A DNA stretch of 64,000 nucleotides from assembly GCA_963736975.1 (NCBI GenBank), contig CAVTQY010000002.1, positions 310,001 to 374,000 of the forward strand, in the 5' to 3' direction. This document shows, in pieces, positions 1-8,916 of this stretch. This DNA comes from CAVTQY01 sp963736975 (GTDB lineage: Bacteria; Pseudomonadota; Alphaproteobacteria; Acetobacterales; Acetobacteraceae). How positions within the stretch are numbered: position 1 is the first letter of the stretch; each line of letters opens with the position of its first letter. Below the pieces are notes generated by a model. It saw only the letters and a program-made list of their open reading frames with translations, was not told the origin of the DNA and did not search any database. Both the position numbers and the translations under genes were made by a program.

Positions 1-12
1 TACGCCGCCGAT

Positions 13-1089
13 ATGGCTTTTTATCCGCTGCCGGTGTCGCGCTGGGCGGTAGCGGGTCTGCTCGTGCTGCTGGTCATCCTGCCGCCGCTCTTTGCCTCGG
101 ACTACATGCTCGCCGTTCTCGATCTGATCCTCGTCGCCGTTGTGGGTGCGGTCGGGCTCAATCTGCTCACTGGCAATACCGGGCTGATTTCAATCGGCCA
201 GGGCGGCTTCATGGCGGTGGGTGCCTACACAGCCGCCAACCTGGTCGTCCGCGTACACGCTCCGTTCTGGATCGCGCTGCCGGCCGCCGGAGCCGTGACG
301 GCGCTGGTCGGCACAATGGTCGGCATCCCCTCGCTGCGCATCAGGGGGCTCTATCTCACGATCGCCACCCTGGCGGCGCAGTTCATCATCGAGTGGATGA
401 TCAATCATGTCACCTGGATCTCCGGCGGTATCCAGGCGACCATCCAGATGCCGCCGCCGGTGGTGGTTGGCCACGCTGTTCACACGCAGGCGGGCTTCTT
501 TCTGTTTCTGCTGCCGTTCGCCGCGGTCGCCGTGATCGCGGCGAAGAACATCGAGCGGACCCGGCTCGGCCGCGCCTTCATAGCGGTGCGCGACCAGGAC
601 ATCGCGGCGGAGATCATCGGCATCAACATCTTCCGTATCAAGCTGATCGCTTTCGCGATCTCCTCGTTCTATGCCGGCGTCGCCGGCGCGCTGTACAGTT
701 ACTATCTCGGCATCGCCAATTACGAGCAGTTCCAGATCGACGTATCGATCGATTACCTGGCGATGGTGATCATCGGTGGGCTTGGCTCAGTGACCGGCTC
801 GATCCTCGGCGCGGCCTTCATCACGCTGCTGCCCGTGGTCACTCGCCGCGTGCTGGAGGCGCTGAGCGGCCTGTTCCCCACCGGCCTCGATGTCGTCGGG
901 ATCGTGCCGGACTTGCGACTCTGCCTGTTCGGCGGCCTGATCATCCTGTTTCTGATCGCCGAGCCCGAGGGGCTCGACCGGCTGTGGCGCAACGTACGGA
1001 CCTACTTTCGAACGTGGCCGTTCTCGGTACTGAACCCAAGACGGCGAAACAACAGGAGGAGACAATGCAGACAACGCGACGGACAGTGA
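13..1089 (+). CDS. livM: Branched-chain amino acid/amide ABC transporter permease (LivM type)
   Basis: Inner-membrane permease half of a LIV-type importer, 358 aa, mostly hydrophobic with about nine likely membrane spans. Two family hallmarks are visible: the segment around residues 53-72 (GNTGLISIGQGG...) and the cytoplasmic coupling loop around 190-225 with RDQDIAAEIIGIN, which contacts the ATPase. The frame stays open through the twelve bases before this ATG to the window edge, so the true start may lie outside. The 3' end overlaps the next gene by 25 bases, and the extra arginine/asparagine-rich tail is unusual for LivM. It is followed directly by the binding protein and LivF; LivH and LivG are not in view and probably lie upstream. 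The substrate cannot be told from sequence. Confidence 0.9.
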   Translation: MAFYPLPVSRWAVAGLLVLLVILPPLFASDYMLAVLDLILVAVVGAVGLNLLTGNTGLISIGQGGFMAVGAYTAANLVVRVHAPFWIALPAAGAVTALVGTMVGIPSLRIRGLYLTIATLAAQFIIEWMINHVTWISGGIQATIQMPPPVVVGHAVHTQAGFFLFLLPFAAVAVIAAKNIERTRLGRAFIAVRDQDIAAEIIGINIFRIKLIAFAISSFYAGVAGALYSYYLGIANYEQFQIDVSIDYLAMVIIGGLGSVTGSILGAAFITLLPVVTRRVLEALSGLFPTGLDVVGIVPDLRLCLFGGLIILFLIAEPEGLDRLWRNVRTYFRTWPFSVLNPRRRNNRRRQCRQRDGQ

Positions 1090-2306
1090 TAGCGGCGGCG
1101 GGCGCGACCGCGGGGCTTGGGCTTGTTGGGCGGGCACGCGCGCAACAGAAGCAGATCGTTATCGGCGAGCAGTGCGACCGCACCGGGCCGACGCAGCTCG
1201 TCGGCAATATTCTTTGCCCGGCGGTGATGCACTACAAGGACCTGATCAACAAGAACGGCGGCGTCGGCGGGTATCAGATCGTCATCAACGAATCGGACAA
1301 CCAGTACCAGGTGCCGCCGGCTATCGAGGAGTACCAGCGCGAGAAGGCGCAGGGCTCGGTGTCGATCCTGCTCTACGGTACGCCCCAGACCGAGGCGCTG
1401 TCGCCGCGGCTGAACGCCGACCGCATCCCGGGCACCTGCCCGGGCTTCGGTCCTGCCTCGGCTGCCAATGGCGCGCACAACCCGTATGTGTTCCCGGTGG
1501 CGGCGACGTACTGGTCGCAGGCCGCGGCGTCGATCCAATTTGTCAAGGACCAGCTTGGCGGCAGTCTGCACGGCAAGAAGATCGGCTTCGTCATGTACGA
1601 CAACCCCGCGGGCCACGAGCCCCTGCCGGTATTCGACCGGCTGCAGAAGATGGAGGGCTACGACTTCAAGATTTACGCCGTGCCGCCGCCGGGCATCGAG
1701 ATGGGGGCACAGGCGCTCGATATCGCCGAACGCTATCGGCCGGACTTCGTCATTATGCACATCTTCGGGCGCTCGCCCTCGGTCGCCCTTAAAGCGCTGC
1801 GCGGCGTGGGCTTCCCGCTGTCGAAATGTCTCGGCTTCGTGTGGGCGTCCGCCGAGGCGGACATCGAGGCGGCGGGCGGCTGGGGTGTGGCGCAGGGTTA
1901 TCACACGATGCAGTTCGCCGGTGTCGGCACCGACTACCCGGTGCACCAGCAGATCAAGGCGATGTTCAAGGCGGAAGGCAGGCAGTCGCCGGCGGTGATG
2001 AACTCCTCGGTTTATTACAACCGCGGACTGCTCGGCATCGCGTTGCACATCGAGGCGATCCGGCTGGCGGTCGCTGCCAACGGCGGCAAACCTCCGAGCG
2101 GGGCCGAGGTGCAGCAGGGCTTCCAGGCGATCAAGGACTTCAGCCTGGGCGGCCTGGTGCCGCCGTTGCAGCTCACGCCCGCCGATCATGAAGGCGGCGG
2201 CTGGGTGCAAATCTATCAGGTCAAGGGCAACGCGATGGTCAAGCAAACGCCCTGGTTCCGCGGCTATCGCGACATGGTGGAAAAGATGATCGCCACCGCG
2301 GCCTGA
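1065..2306 (+). CDS. ABC transporter periplasmic substrate-binding protein, LIV/amide family
   Basis: Periplasmic type I solute-binding protein, 413 aa, that would deliver substrate to the LivM-type permease. The start is fixed by a strong Shine-Dalgarno (aggagga) just before the ATG, inside the 3' end of livM. Residues 1-26 form a twin-arginine signal (RR at 5-6, hydrophobic stretch, cleavage after Ala-Arg-Ala), so export is probably by Tat in folded form. The mature part begins IVIGEQCDRTGPT, the usual first strand of leucine/amide-binding proteins. It lies between permease and ATPase in one transcription unit. Branched-chain amino acids, urea/amides or aromatic acids are all possible ligands. 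Confidence 0.88.
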   Translation: MQTTRRTVIAAAGATAGLGLVGRARAQQKQIVIGEQCDRTGPTQLVGNILCPAVMHYKDLINKNGGVGGYQIVINESDNQYQVPPAIEEYQREKAQGSVSILLYGTPQTEALSPRLNADRIPGTCPGFGPASAANGAHNPYVFPVAATYWSQAAASIQFVKDQLGGSLHGKKIGFVMYDNPAGHEPLPVFDRLQKMEGYDFKIYAVPPPGIEMGAQALDIAERYRPDFVIMHIFGRSPSVALKALRGVGFPLSKCLGFVWASAEADIEAAGGWGVAQGYHTMQFAGVGTDYPVHQQIKAMFKAEGRQSPAVMNSSVYYNRGLLGIALHIEAIRLAVAANGGKPPSGAEVQQGFQAIKDFSLGGLVPPLQLTPADHEGGGWVQIYQVKGNAMVKQTPWFRGYRDMVEKMIATAA

Positions 2307-2315
2307 TCGGCGACC

Positions 2316-3110
2316 GTGCTGCGGCTGAACGACATCGAGGTCGTCTACGACAACGCGGTGCTGGTGCTGAAGAGCGTCTCGCTCGTCGCCGAAACCGGGC
2401 ATGTCACGACGCTTCTTGGTGCCAACGGTGCCGGCAAGACCACCACGCTGAAGGCGATCTCCGGCCTGCTCTACAACGAACGCGGAGCAATCGGCCGCGG
2501 CACGATCGAATTCGATGGACAGCGCATCGACCACCTCGCACCACACGAGGTGGTCATGCGGGGCATCGTCCAGGTGTTCGAGGGCCGACGTGTCTTTGCC
2601 AGTCTGACGGTCGAGGAGAACCTGCTCGTCGGGGGACATGTCGAACGGCGCCTGCCGCGCGTCCGCGAGGCGATCGAGCAGGTGTACGGGTTCTTCCCGC
2701 GCCTGGCGGAACGCCGCCGGCAACACGCCGGTTACCTGTCAGGTGGTGAACAGCAAATGCTGGCGGTCGGTCGGGCGCTGATCTCCGAGCCGAAGGTCAT
2801 CCTGCTGGATGAACCCTCCCTCGGACTGGCGCCAATGATCACCGAGGAGATATTCCGCATCATCCTGCGGCTGAAGGAGGAGCTCGGAATGATGGTTCTG
2901 CTTGTCGAGCAGAATGCCGCCATCGCGCTCGAGATTGCCGACCATGCCTATGTGATGGAGACAGGCCGGATCATGTTGCAGGGAACGGCAGGCGAGGTGC
3001 GAGAGAACGCCGCCGTGAAGGAGTTCTATCTCGGCCTCAATGAGAGCGGCCTACGCCGGTCCTATCGCGACGCTCGGGTGCCGGTGCGACGACAGCGCTG
3101 GCTGGCTTGA
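2316..3110 (+). CDS. livF: Branched-chain amino acid/amide ABC transporter ATP-binding protein (LivF type)
   Basis: Cytoplasmic ATPase subunit, 264 aa, GTG start. Walker A (GANGAGKTT, residues 35-43), ABC signature (LSGGEQQ, 141-147), Walker B (VILLDE, 161-166) and the LVEQNA switch region are all present. The LSGGEQQ signature and EFYLGL near the C-terminus are typical of LivF. It starts nine bases after the binding-protein stop and belongs to the same operon. The last 60 bases overlap the convergent ugpC gene, so one or both C-termini are longer than in most relatives. Confidence 0.92.
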   Translation: MLRLNDIEVVYDNAVLVLKSVSLVAETGHVTTLLGANGAGKTTTLKAISGLLYNERGAIGRGTIEFDGQRIDHLAPHEVVMRGIVQVFEGRRVFASLTVEENLLVGGHVERRLPRVREAIEQVYGFFPRLAERRRQHAGYLSGGEQQMLAVGRALISEPKVILLDEPSLGLAPMITEEIFRIILRLKEELGMMVLLVEQNAAIALEIADHAYVMETGRIMLQGTAGEVRENAAVKEFYLGLNESGLRRSYRDARVPVRRQRWLA

Positions 3111-4196
3111 AATACCGGCGAGATTACCGATCGGGTCGATCCGCCGGCTGGTCTCCCGGTCGAAGACGTGGAGGTGTCGGGGCTCGGGCGTGACTGATAT
3201 CCGGTCCCCGCCAGGGGCCGGGCCGGCCGTCTTCACGATGATGTCCTGGCCGTCCCCGGTGATCAGCCGTCCGTGCAGGACGGTCTCCGACCCCAGCGGC
3301 TCGACCAGGTCGATGGCGAGTTCCAGGCCCTGGCCTGGAACAAGATGCTCCGGGCGAATGCCGACCGTCAGCTTGCGGCCCTCCTCCCCCTCGCGCCGGC
3401 CATCGACGAACGGAATCAATAGACCGAAGGGCAACTCCGCCGCCGTGCCGTCGCGCGCCAGGGTGGCGGGAAGGAAATTCATCGCCGGGGCGCCGATGAA
3501 GCCGGCCACATAGGTGTCGGCGGGGCGCTCGAAAATCTCCATCGGCGTCGCAAGCTGCGCCGCCCGCCCCCGATCCAGTACCAACAACCGGTCGCCCAAC
3601 GTCATCGCCTCGACCTGGTCGTGCGTGACGAACAGGCTGGTGACCCCGAGGCGGCGCTGCAGCCGGCGAATCTCCGCGCGCATGGTGACACGCAGCTTGG
3701 CATCCAGGTTCGACAGCGGCTCGTCGAACAGGAACGCCTTGGGCTCACGCACGATCGCGCGGCCCATCGCAACGCGCTGGCGTTGGCCGCCGGAGAGCTG
3801 GCGCGGCTTGCGGGTCAGGAAATCGCCCAGGCCGAGCAGACCGGCAGCCTCCTCGACGCGCCGACGTATCTCGCTCCGGGACAGGCCGCGGATGCGCAGG
3901 CCGTACGCCATGTTGTCGAACACGCTCATATGCGGATAGAGCGCGTAATTCTGAAACACCATGGCCATATCGCGCGCGGCCGGATCGCGCGCGGTCACGT
4001 CCTCACCGTCCAGCACCACCCGCCCGGCGGTCGGCTCCTCCAGTCCGGCAACGATGCGCAGCAGGGTCGATTTACCGCAGCCGGATGGGCCGACAATCAC
4101 CAGCATCTCGCCGCTGGGCATGGAGAGATCGATGCCATGCAGCACATGCGTTGCGCCGAAGCTCTTGCGGATGCCGACCAGATCGAGCGTCGCCAT
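3051..4196 (-). CDS. ugpC: sn-glycerol-3-phosphate-type ABC transporter ATP-binding protein (UgpC/MalK family)
   Basis: Cytoplasmic ATPase of a carbohydrate-type (CUT1) importer, 381 aa. Walker A (GPSGCGKST, 36-44), the FQNYALYPHM Q-loop, signature LSGGQ (134-138) and Walker B (AFLFDE, 154-159) are intact, followed by a C-terminal TOBE-type regulatory domain from about residue 240. It is the last gene of a minus-strand ugpB-A-E-C unit and abuts ugpE with no gap. The 60-base tail-to-tail overlap with livF is unusual. UgpC and MalK ATPases are similar; the call rests on the UgpB/UgpA neighbours. Confidence 0.88.
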   Translation of the reverse strand: MATLDLVGIRKSFGATHVLHGIDLSMPSGEMLVIVGPSGCGKSTLLRIVAGLEEPTAGRVVLDGEDVTARDPAARDMAMVFQNYALYPHMSVFDNMAYGLRIRGLSRSEIRRRVEEAAGLLGLGDFLTRKPRQLSGGQRQRVAMGRAIVREPKAFLFDEPLSNLDAKLRVTMRAEIRRLQRRLGVTSLFVTHDQVEAMTLGDRLLVLDRGRAAQLATPMEIFERPADTYVAGFIGAPAMNFLPATLARDGTAAELPFGLLIPFVDGRREGEEGRKLTVGIRPEHLVPGQGLELAIDLVEPLGSETVLHGRLITGDGQDIIVKTAGPAPGGDRISVTPEPRHLHVFDRETSRRIDPIGNLAGISSQPALSSHRHPSVAIGPA

Positions 4197-5099
4197 TTAC
4201 TTCTCGCCCTCGGTCAGCCCGGCGATGAACCAGCGCTGCATCAGCACGACGACAATCACTGGCGGGATCAGCGCAAGCACCGCAGTGGCCATCACTCCTG
4301 CCCAGTCGGTCTCCGATTCCACGCCGATCATGCGGACGATTCCGATCACGATAGTGTCGAGCCGCGGATTGGTCGCGACCAGCAGCGGCCAGAGATACTG
4401 GTTCCAGCCATAGACGAACAGAATCACGAACAGCGCCGCGAGGCTGGTTGCGGAAACCGGGATCAGGATGTCGCGCAGGAAGCGCAATGGCCCGGCGCCG
4501 TCCATGCGTGCCGCCTCCACCAGTTCGTCGGGAATGGTTGTGAAGATCTGCCGGAACAGCAGCGTCGCGGTGGCCGATGCAATCAGCGGTACGGTTAGCC
4601 CGGTGAAAGTGTTGATCAACCGAAGATCGGACATCACAGCGTAGGTGGGGATGATGCGCACCTCCACCGGCAGCATCAGCGTCACGAAGATGACCCAGAA
4701 CGCCGTGCGGCGGAACGGAAACCGAAAGAACACCACGGCAAAAGCCGAGAGCAGGGAGATGACGATCTTGCCAAATGCAATCACCAGCGCCATGCCGCCG
4801 GAGATCAACAGCATGTGCCAGACAGGCTGGGTTCCGGGCGATCCGTGCAGCAGAACCCGGGCGTAGGCGGTAAGACCTTCGGCACCCGGCGCCAGGGAGA
4901 GATCACCCCGCAGGATCGCCCCAGAGTCCTGTGTGGAGCCGGCGATGGCGAGCCAGACCGGAAAGGCGAACAGGAGCACGCCAAGCGCGAGCACCGCATG
5001 GGCGATCCAGTCCGGATGCGCACGGGAGATCGCTCCACCTCTAGGCCCGGCAACCCTGGCCGGCGGCACGGTCGCGGCAACGCCAAGGGTTTCACTCAT
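4197..5099 (-). CDS. ugpE: Glycerol-3-phosphate-type ABC transporter permease (UgpE family)
   Basis: Second inner-membrane permease of the CUT1 importer, 300 aa, with a long charged N-terminus (about 30 aa) and six likely spans. The EAA coupling loop is visible as ELVEAARMDGAGPLRFLRDI in the middle of the protein, and motifs such as MLPVEVRIIPTY match UgpE. Its start overlaps the ugpA stop by four bases (ATGA), suggesting translational coupling, and its stop abuts the ugpC start. Confidence 0.9.
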   Translation of the reverse strand: MSETLGVAATVPPARVAGPRGGAISRAHPDWIAHAVLALGVLLFAFPVWLAIAGSTQDSGAILRGDLSLAPGAEGLTAYARVLLHGSPGTQPVWHMLLISGGMALVIAFGKIVISLLSAFAVVFFRFPFRRTAFWVIFVTLMLPVEVRIIPTYAVMSDLRLINTFTGLTVPLIASATATLLFRQIFTTIPDELVEAARMDGAGPLRFLRDILIPVSATSLAALFVILFVYGWNQYLWPLLVATNPRLDTIVIGIVRMIGVESETDWAGVMATAVLALIPPVIVVVLMQRWFIAGLTEGEK

Positions 5100-5977
5100 G
5101 CGCTGGTCCGCCGCCCGATGAAGCGAAATTGGATGACCGTGAGCAGAATCACACCGGCCATCAGCACCACCGATTGCGCGGAGGACGAACCGAGATCGAG
5201 GTTCACCACCCCGTCGCGATAGACTTTCACTACCAGCGTTTCGGTCGCCTGCGCCGGGCCGCCCTGGGTCAGCGCCCAGATGGTTCCGAACGTATCGAAT
5301 GCCGCGTAGGTGAGGTTCACCACGATCAGGAAGAACGTCGTGGGCGCAAGCAGTGGAAAGGTGATGGTGCGGAAACGCCGCCAGCCGCGGGCACCGTCCA
5401 TGCGAGCGGCTTCAGTGACGGCACGAGGAATCGATTGCAGGCCGGCGAGGAAGAAGATGAAATTGTAGCTCACCTGTTTCCACGAGCTGGCGAGGATCAC
5501 CATCAGCAGCGCCTGCCCGCCGTTGATGTTGTAGTCCCAGGAAATGCCGTGGGCGTTCAGCCAGCGCCCGAGCAGCCCCACCTGTGGGTTGAGTATAAAC
5601 AACCAGAGCATCGCTGACATCACGGGCGCTACCGCATAGGGCCAGATCAGCAGCGTGCGGTAGATGGCGCGTCCTCGTATCTCGCGGTCGGCGAACACGG
5701 CGAGTAGCAGCGCGACACTCATCGACAGGACGGTGACCGCGGCGCAGAAGAACAGCGTGCGTAGGATGGCTGCAATGTATCGCGCATCGCTGAACAAGTC
5801 GGCGAAGTTGGCCAAACCGACAAATACCGAGCCGAGCCCGAACGGGTCCTCGGTGGTCAGGCTGGAATATACCGCCTGACCAGCGGGCCAGTAAAAGAAC
5901 ACGAACGAGATCAGCAGTTGGGGTAAAACCAGCAGCAGCGGCAACACCCACCCGTCAAACAGCGTCCGCCGTTCCAT
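5096..5977 (-). CDS. ugpA: Glycerol-3-phosphate-type ABC transporter permease (UgpA family)
   Basis: First permease subunit, 293 aa, six likely membrane segments. The EAA loop reads VTEAARMDGARGWRRFRTI, and WPYAVAPVMSAMLW and WALTQGGPAQATETL are characteristic of UgpA. It pairs with UgpE to form the channel. It is separated from the upstream binding-protein gene by 86 bases holding a strong hairpin, so permease expression may be lower than that of the binding protein. Confidence 0.9.
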   Translation of the reverse strand: MERRTLFDGWVLPLLLVLPQLLISFVFFYWPAGQAVYSSLTTEDPFGLGSVFVGLANFADLFSDARYIAAILRTLFFCAAVTVLSMSVALLLAVFADREIRGRAIYRTLLIWPYAVAPVMSAMLWLFILNPQVGLLGRWLNAHGISWDYNINGGQALLMVILASSWKQVSYNFIFFLAGLQSIPRAVTEAARMDGARGWRRFRTITFPLLAPTTFFLIVVNLTYAAFDTFGTIWALTQGGPAQATETLVVKVYRDGVVNLDLGSSSAQSVVLMAGVILLTVIQFRFIGRRTSA

Positions 5978-6007
5978 GCGCGCCTAGAACGCGCCTGTGC
6001 AACTACT

Positions 6008-6036
6008 CCCTCTCCGCCCCGATGGGGCGGAGAGGG
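6008..6036 (-). terminator. Strong GC hairpin between ugpB and ugpA (attenuator/mRNA stabiliser?)
   Basis: A perfect 13-bp inverted repeat (ccctctccgcccc / ggggcggagaggg) with a 3-base loop lies between the ugpB stop and the ugpA start. No T-run follows on the minus strand. Such structures after the binding-protein gene of ABC operons often protect its mRNA or reduce read-through into the permeases; that role is inferred here. Confidence 0.55.
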
Positions 6037-6063
6037 CCGGGGTGAGGCGGTGCTGATGCCCCC

Positions 6064-7398
6064 TCATGCCCGAACCGAACGCTCGAACTGCCGCAGCACC
6101 TTGGTGCCGCGTTCAACCGCGTTGTCCATCACTTGCTGCGCATTCTGCTGTCCTTGCAGCGCCTTCTCGAACTCCTCGGAGATGATGTTGCGGATCTCCG
6201 GCAACCGACCCAGCCGGATGCCGCGCGAGTTGTTGGTAACCTGCCCGCGGGTGAGCTGCTTGATCGGAATATCCGTCCCCGGATTCTGCTCGAACCAGCC
6301 GGCTTTCTGCATCTCTTGATAGCCCGCCAGCGTCACCGGCACGTAACCGGTGTTCTCCGCCCAGGTGGCATCGTTCTGCGGCTGGCCGATGAAAGCCAGG
6401 AATGTCGCCACCGCCTTGTATTCCGCCTCCGTGCGGCTCGGCGCCGTCATCGGCCAAAGGCTCGCGCCGCCGATGATCGAGTTGATCGGGTCCTTGTTGA
6501 CCTCCGGATCGTAAGGCAGGAACGCCTCCACATACGCGAATTTGGCGCTGCGCTTGAGGTCGCCGCGCTCGGCGGAGGAATTGAAGGTGATCGCCGATTG
6601 CCCCGACAGAAACACCGGATCGGGCGCGTTATCGCGGCCACCATATTTGAACGTGCCGTCCTTCGCCATCTGCAGGATGCGATCGATCTGCTTCACATGC
6701 GCCTTGCTGTTGAATTCCAGCACCGCGTCCAGCCCTTCGAACCCATTCGCCTTCGACGCATAGGGGATGTCGTGAATGGCGCTGTACTGCTCCACCATGA
6801 TCCAGGGGAACCATGACGTGTTGACCGGGATCGGCGCTGCGTTCTTCGACTTCAGCGTCTGCGCGACCGTCACGATGTCTTCCCAGGTCGCCGGCGGCTT
6901 GGATGCGTCCAGCCCGGCCTTGTCGAAAGCGTCCTTGTTGATCCACATCACCGCGGTGGAGGAATTGAACGGCATCGAGCCCATCCGCCCATCCGCCAGC
7001 GCGTAGTAGCCGCGCACGGCGGGGATGTAGGCGTTGGGATCGATGTGGACGCCGGTCTCCTTTATCAACTGAGACACCGTTTTGATCGCCTTGCCCGCTG
7101 CGATCATGTTCTCGGTACCGACCTCGAAGATCTGCGCGATATGCGGCGCCTGGCCGGCGCGGAACGCAGCGATGACCGCCGTCATCAGGTCGGCATAGCC
7201 GCCCTTATAGATCGAGGTGAGCTCGATCGTGTCCTGGCTTGCATTGAAGGATTTGGTGATCCGATCGATCTGCGCGCCCAATGCCCCGGTCATGGCGTGC
7301 CACCACGTGATATTCGTCTTCGCCGCCTGGGCTTGCGCGCGGAGAAGGGGCGTCGCGGCAAACGCGGCGGTAGCCCCGAGCAAGGTACGGCGGTGCAT
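6064..7398 (-). CDS. ugpB: Glycerol-3-phosphate-type ABC transporter substrate-binding protein (UgpB family)
   Basis: Periplasmic solute-binding protein, 444 aa. The N-terminus has a twin-arginine-like signal (HRRTLLGATAAFAATPLLRAQAQA). The mature protein opens TNITWWHAMTGALG, close to the UgpB start, and contains YKGGYADLMTAVIAAFRAGQAPHI-like sequence, a UgpB landmark. A clear Shine-Dalgarno (gggagga) precedes the ATG. It is the first transporter gene of the minus-strand operon, just downstream of an aminotransferase gene. Glycerophosphodiesters or sn-glycerol-3-phosphate are likely ligands, but no ugpQ is present. Confidence 0.9.
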   Translation of the reverse strand: MHRRTLLGATAAFAATPLLRAQAQAAKTNITWWHAMTGALGAQIDRITKSFNASQDTIELTSIYKGGYADLMTAVIAAFRAGQAPHIAQIFEVGTENMIAAGKAIKTVSQLIKETGVHIDPNAYIPAVRGYYALADGRMGSMPFNSSTAVMWINKDAFDKAGLDASKPPATWEDIVTVAQTLKSKNAAPIPVNTSWFPWIMVEQYSAIHDIPYASKANGFEGLDAVLEFNSKAHVKQIDRILQMAKDGTFKYGGRDNAPDPVFLSGQSAITFNSSAERGDLKRSAKFAYVEAFLPYDPEVNKDPINSIIGGASLWPMTAPSRTEAEYKAVATFLAFIGQPQNDATWAENTGYVPVTLAGYQEMQKAGWFEQNPGTDIPIKQLTRGQVTNNSRGIRLGRLPEIRNIISEEFEKALQGQQNAQQVMDNAVERGTKVLRQFERSVRA

Positions 7399-7457
7399 GC
7401 TGTGATCCTCCCGGTGTGTGGCGCCCGGCGGCCTAGCCGGACGCTGTTATGGTCGTG

Positions 7458-8789
7458 TTAGCGCGCGTTGACGGTTTCGTGAAGCATCAGTGACCGGCGC
7501 GAGGCAAGAAACTCCTCCACCGCACCCGCCAGCGCATCGCACTCCGTGTCCCCGATCGGCAGACTGAGCGAGATCATCCCGCGTCGCGCGAGCCATATCC
7601 CTTGCGCCAGCAGATCGAAGAAGAACAGCTCTTTGAGCTTCTGATCCCCTTTCGCGGCATCCGCCGGCGTGCGGATCTCGCCGTAGCGCATATGCACCGA
7701 CAGCATCGAGCCGATGCCGGTGAACTGCATCGGCGCGTTCGCAGTGCGGCACAACGCATTAAGCCGCTCCCGCAACGCATCGCCGCGCGCGTTCAGTGCG
7801 ACCGCGGCGTCCGGCGTATATACCTCGGTGAGACCCGCCAGCCCGGCGGACATGGTCAGCACGTTGTTGTTGAATGTGCCGGCATGGGGCAATGCGTCCG
7901 GCCGGCGCGGATCGAACAGGTCAAGAATATCCGCCCGCCCGCCAAAGGCGCCAAAGGACATGCCGCCGCCTATATACTTGCCGAAGCTTGTCAGGTCCGG
8001 CTTCACGCCCCGCAGCGATTGCAATCCGCCGGGCGCCAGCCGCGAGGTCATCACCTCATCGGAGATCAGCAGCGCGCCGACACGGCTCGCTGCCTCGCGC
8101 AGCGCCGCCAGAAACGCCGGCTCCGCCGCGATGCAGCCGCCGCCGCCCAGCATCGGCTCCAGGATGATCGCGGCCAGCTCCGCCCCGTGCTGCTCGATCA
8201 ATGCCGGCGTAATGTCCGTATTGTTGTACGGTGCCACCACGAAATCGAACGGCGCGTTGATCGGATTGCCCCCGGCGGCGAAGGAGAACACGCCGCCATG
8301 GTAGCCGCCGTGGAATACCATGACTTTGCGGCGCTTGGTGAAGGCGCAGGCGGTGGCCAGCGCCATCAGGTTCGCCTCCGTGCCGGAGTTGGTGAAGCGC
8401 ACGCGCTCCAGCCCGAATCGTTGGCACACTGCGCGGGCAAACGCGGCCTCCATCAGGTTGGAGGCACCGAAACCGATGCCGGCGTTCAACGCGCCGTCGA
8501 TGGCGGCGCGGATGCGCGGATGCGAATGCCCATAAAGCCCGGCGGTATATTCGCCGAGGAAGTCGATATACTGCGCGCCATCAGCGTCCCACAGCCGGCA
8601 GCCCTCGCCGCGTACCATCGCCACCGGGAACGGGTCGTAGTGCAGCACCGTGCGGGTGTTGCCGCCCGGCATGACGGCGGTCGCCTCAACGAAGCGCGCG
8701 AAGCTTTTTGGATTGCGGGCGACGTAGGCCTGCTTGGCATCGGCCAGAGCAGCATCGATATCGGTGTTGCGCAACGCTGCGTTGGCCAT
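7458..8789 (-). CDS. PLP-dependent class III aminotransferase, glutamate-1-semialdehyde aminomutase-like
   Basis: Fold-type I PLP enzyme, about 443 aa. The PLP lysine is K271 in SFGKYIGGGMSFGAFGG, the pyridine-nitrogen aspartate is D244 in LISDEV, and FTNSGTEAN (about 132-140) is the phosphate/substrate loop shared with HemL. The chosen ATG has a gggga ribosome site; an ATG 12 bases further up is possible. True HemL makes 5-aminolevulinate precursor, but many HemL-like proteins act on other amino compounds. Being the first gene before ugpB, this one probably acts on the imported compound or its product rather than in haem synthesis. Confidence 0.8.
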   Translation of the reverse strand: MANAALRNTDIDAALADAKQAYVARNPKSFARFVEATAVMPGGNTRTVLHYDPFPVAMVRGEGCRLWDADGAQYIDFLGEYTAGLYGHSHPRIRAAIDGALNAGIGFGASNLMEAAFARAVCQRFGLERVRFTNSGTEANLMALATACAFTKRRKVMVFHGGYHGGVFSFAAGGNPINAPFDFVVAPYNNTDITPALIEQHGAELAAIILEPMLGGGGCIAAEPAFLAALREAASRVGALLISDEVMTSRLAPGGLQSLRGVKPDLTSFGKYIGGGMSFGAFGGRADILDLFDPRRPDALPHAGTFNNNVLTMSAGLAGLTEVYTPDAAVALNARGDALRERLNALCRTANAPMQFTGIGSMLSVHMRYGEIRTPADAAKGDQKLKELFFFDLLAQGIWLARRGMISLSLPIGDTECDALAGAVEEFLASRRSLMLHETVNAR

Positions 8790-8916
8790 GAAATCCCCCA
8801 TCGTTCCTTTATGCCGCAGTTTGCGCCAAGCCCCGCCGTCCGCGCAACGGCGCCCGTTGCCGCCCCGCCGCCACGCGCTACACTGACCCCTTTGACCCCT
8901 CGCAGGAACCCCGCGC

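Noticed and set aside
1002..2726. Long minus-strand open frame (574 codons) opposite the binding-protein gene
   Set aside because: Low-complexity, Arg/His/Asp-rich translation typical of the antisense frame of a GC-rich gene; the plus-strand frames have signal peptide, ribosome sites and family motifs.
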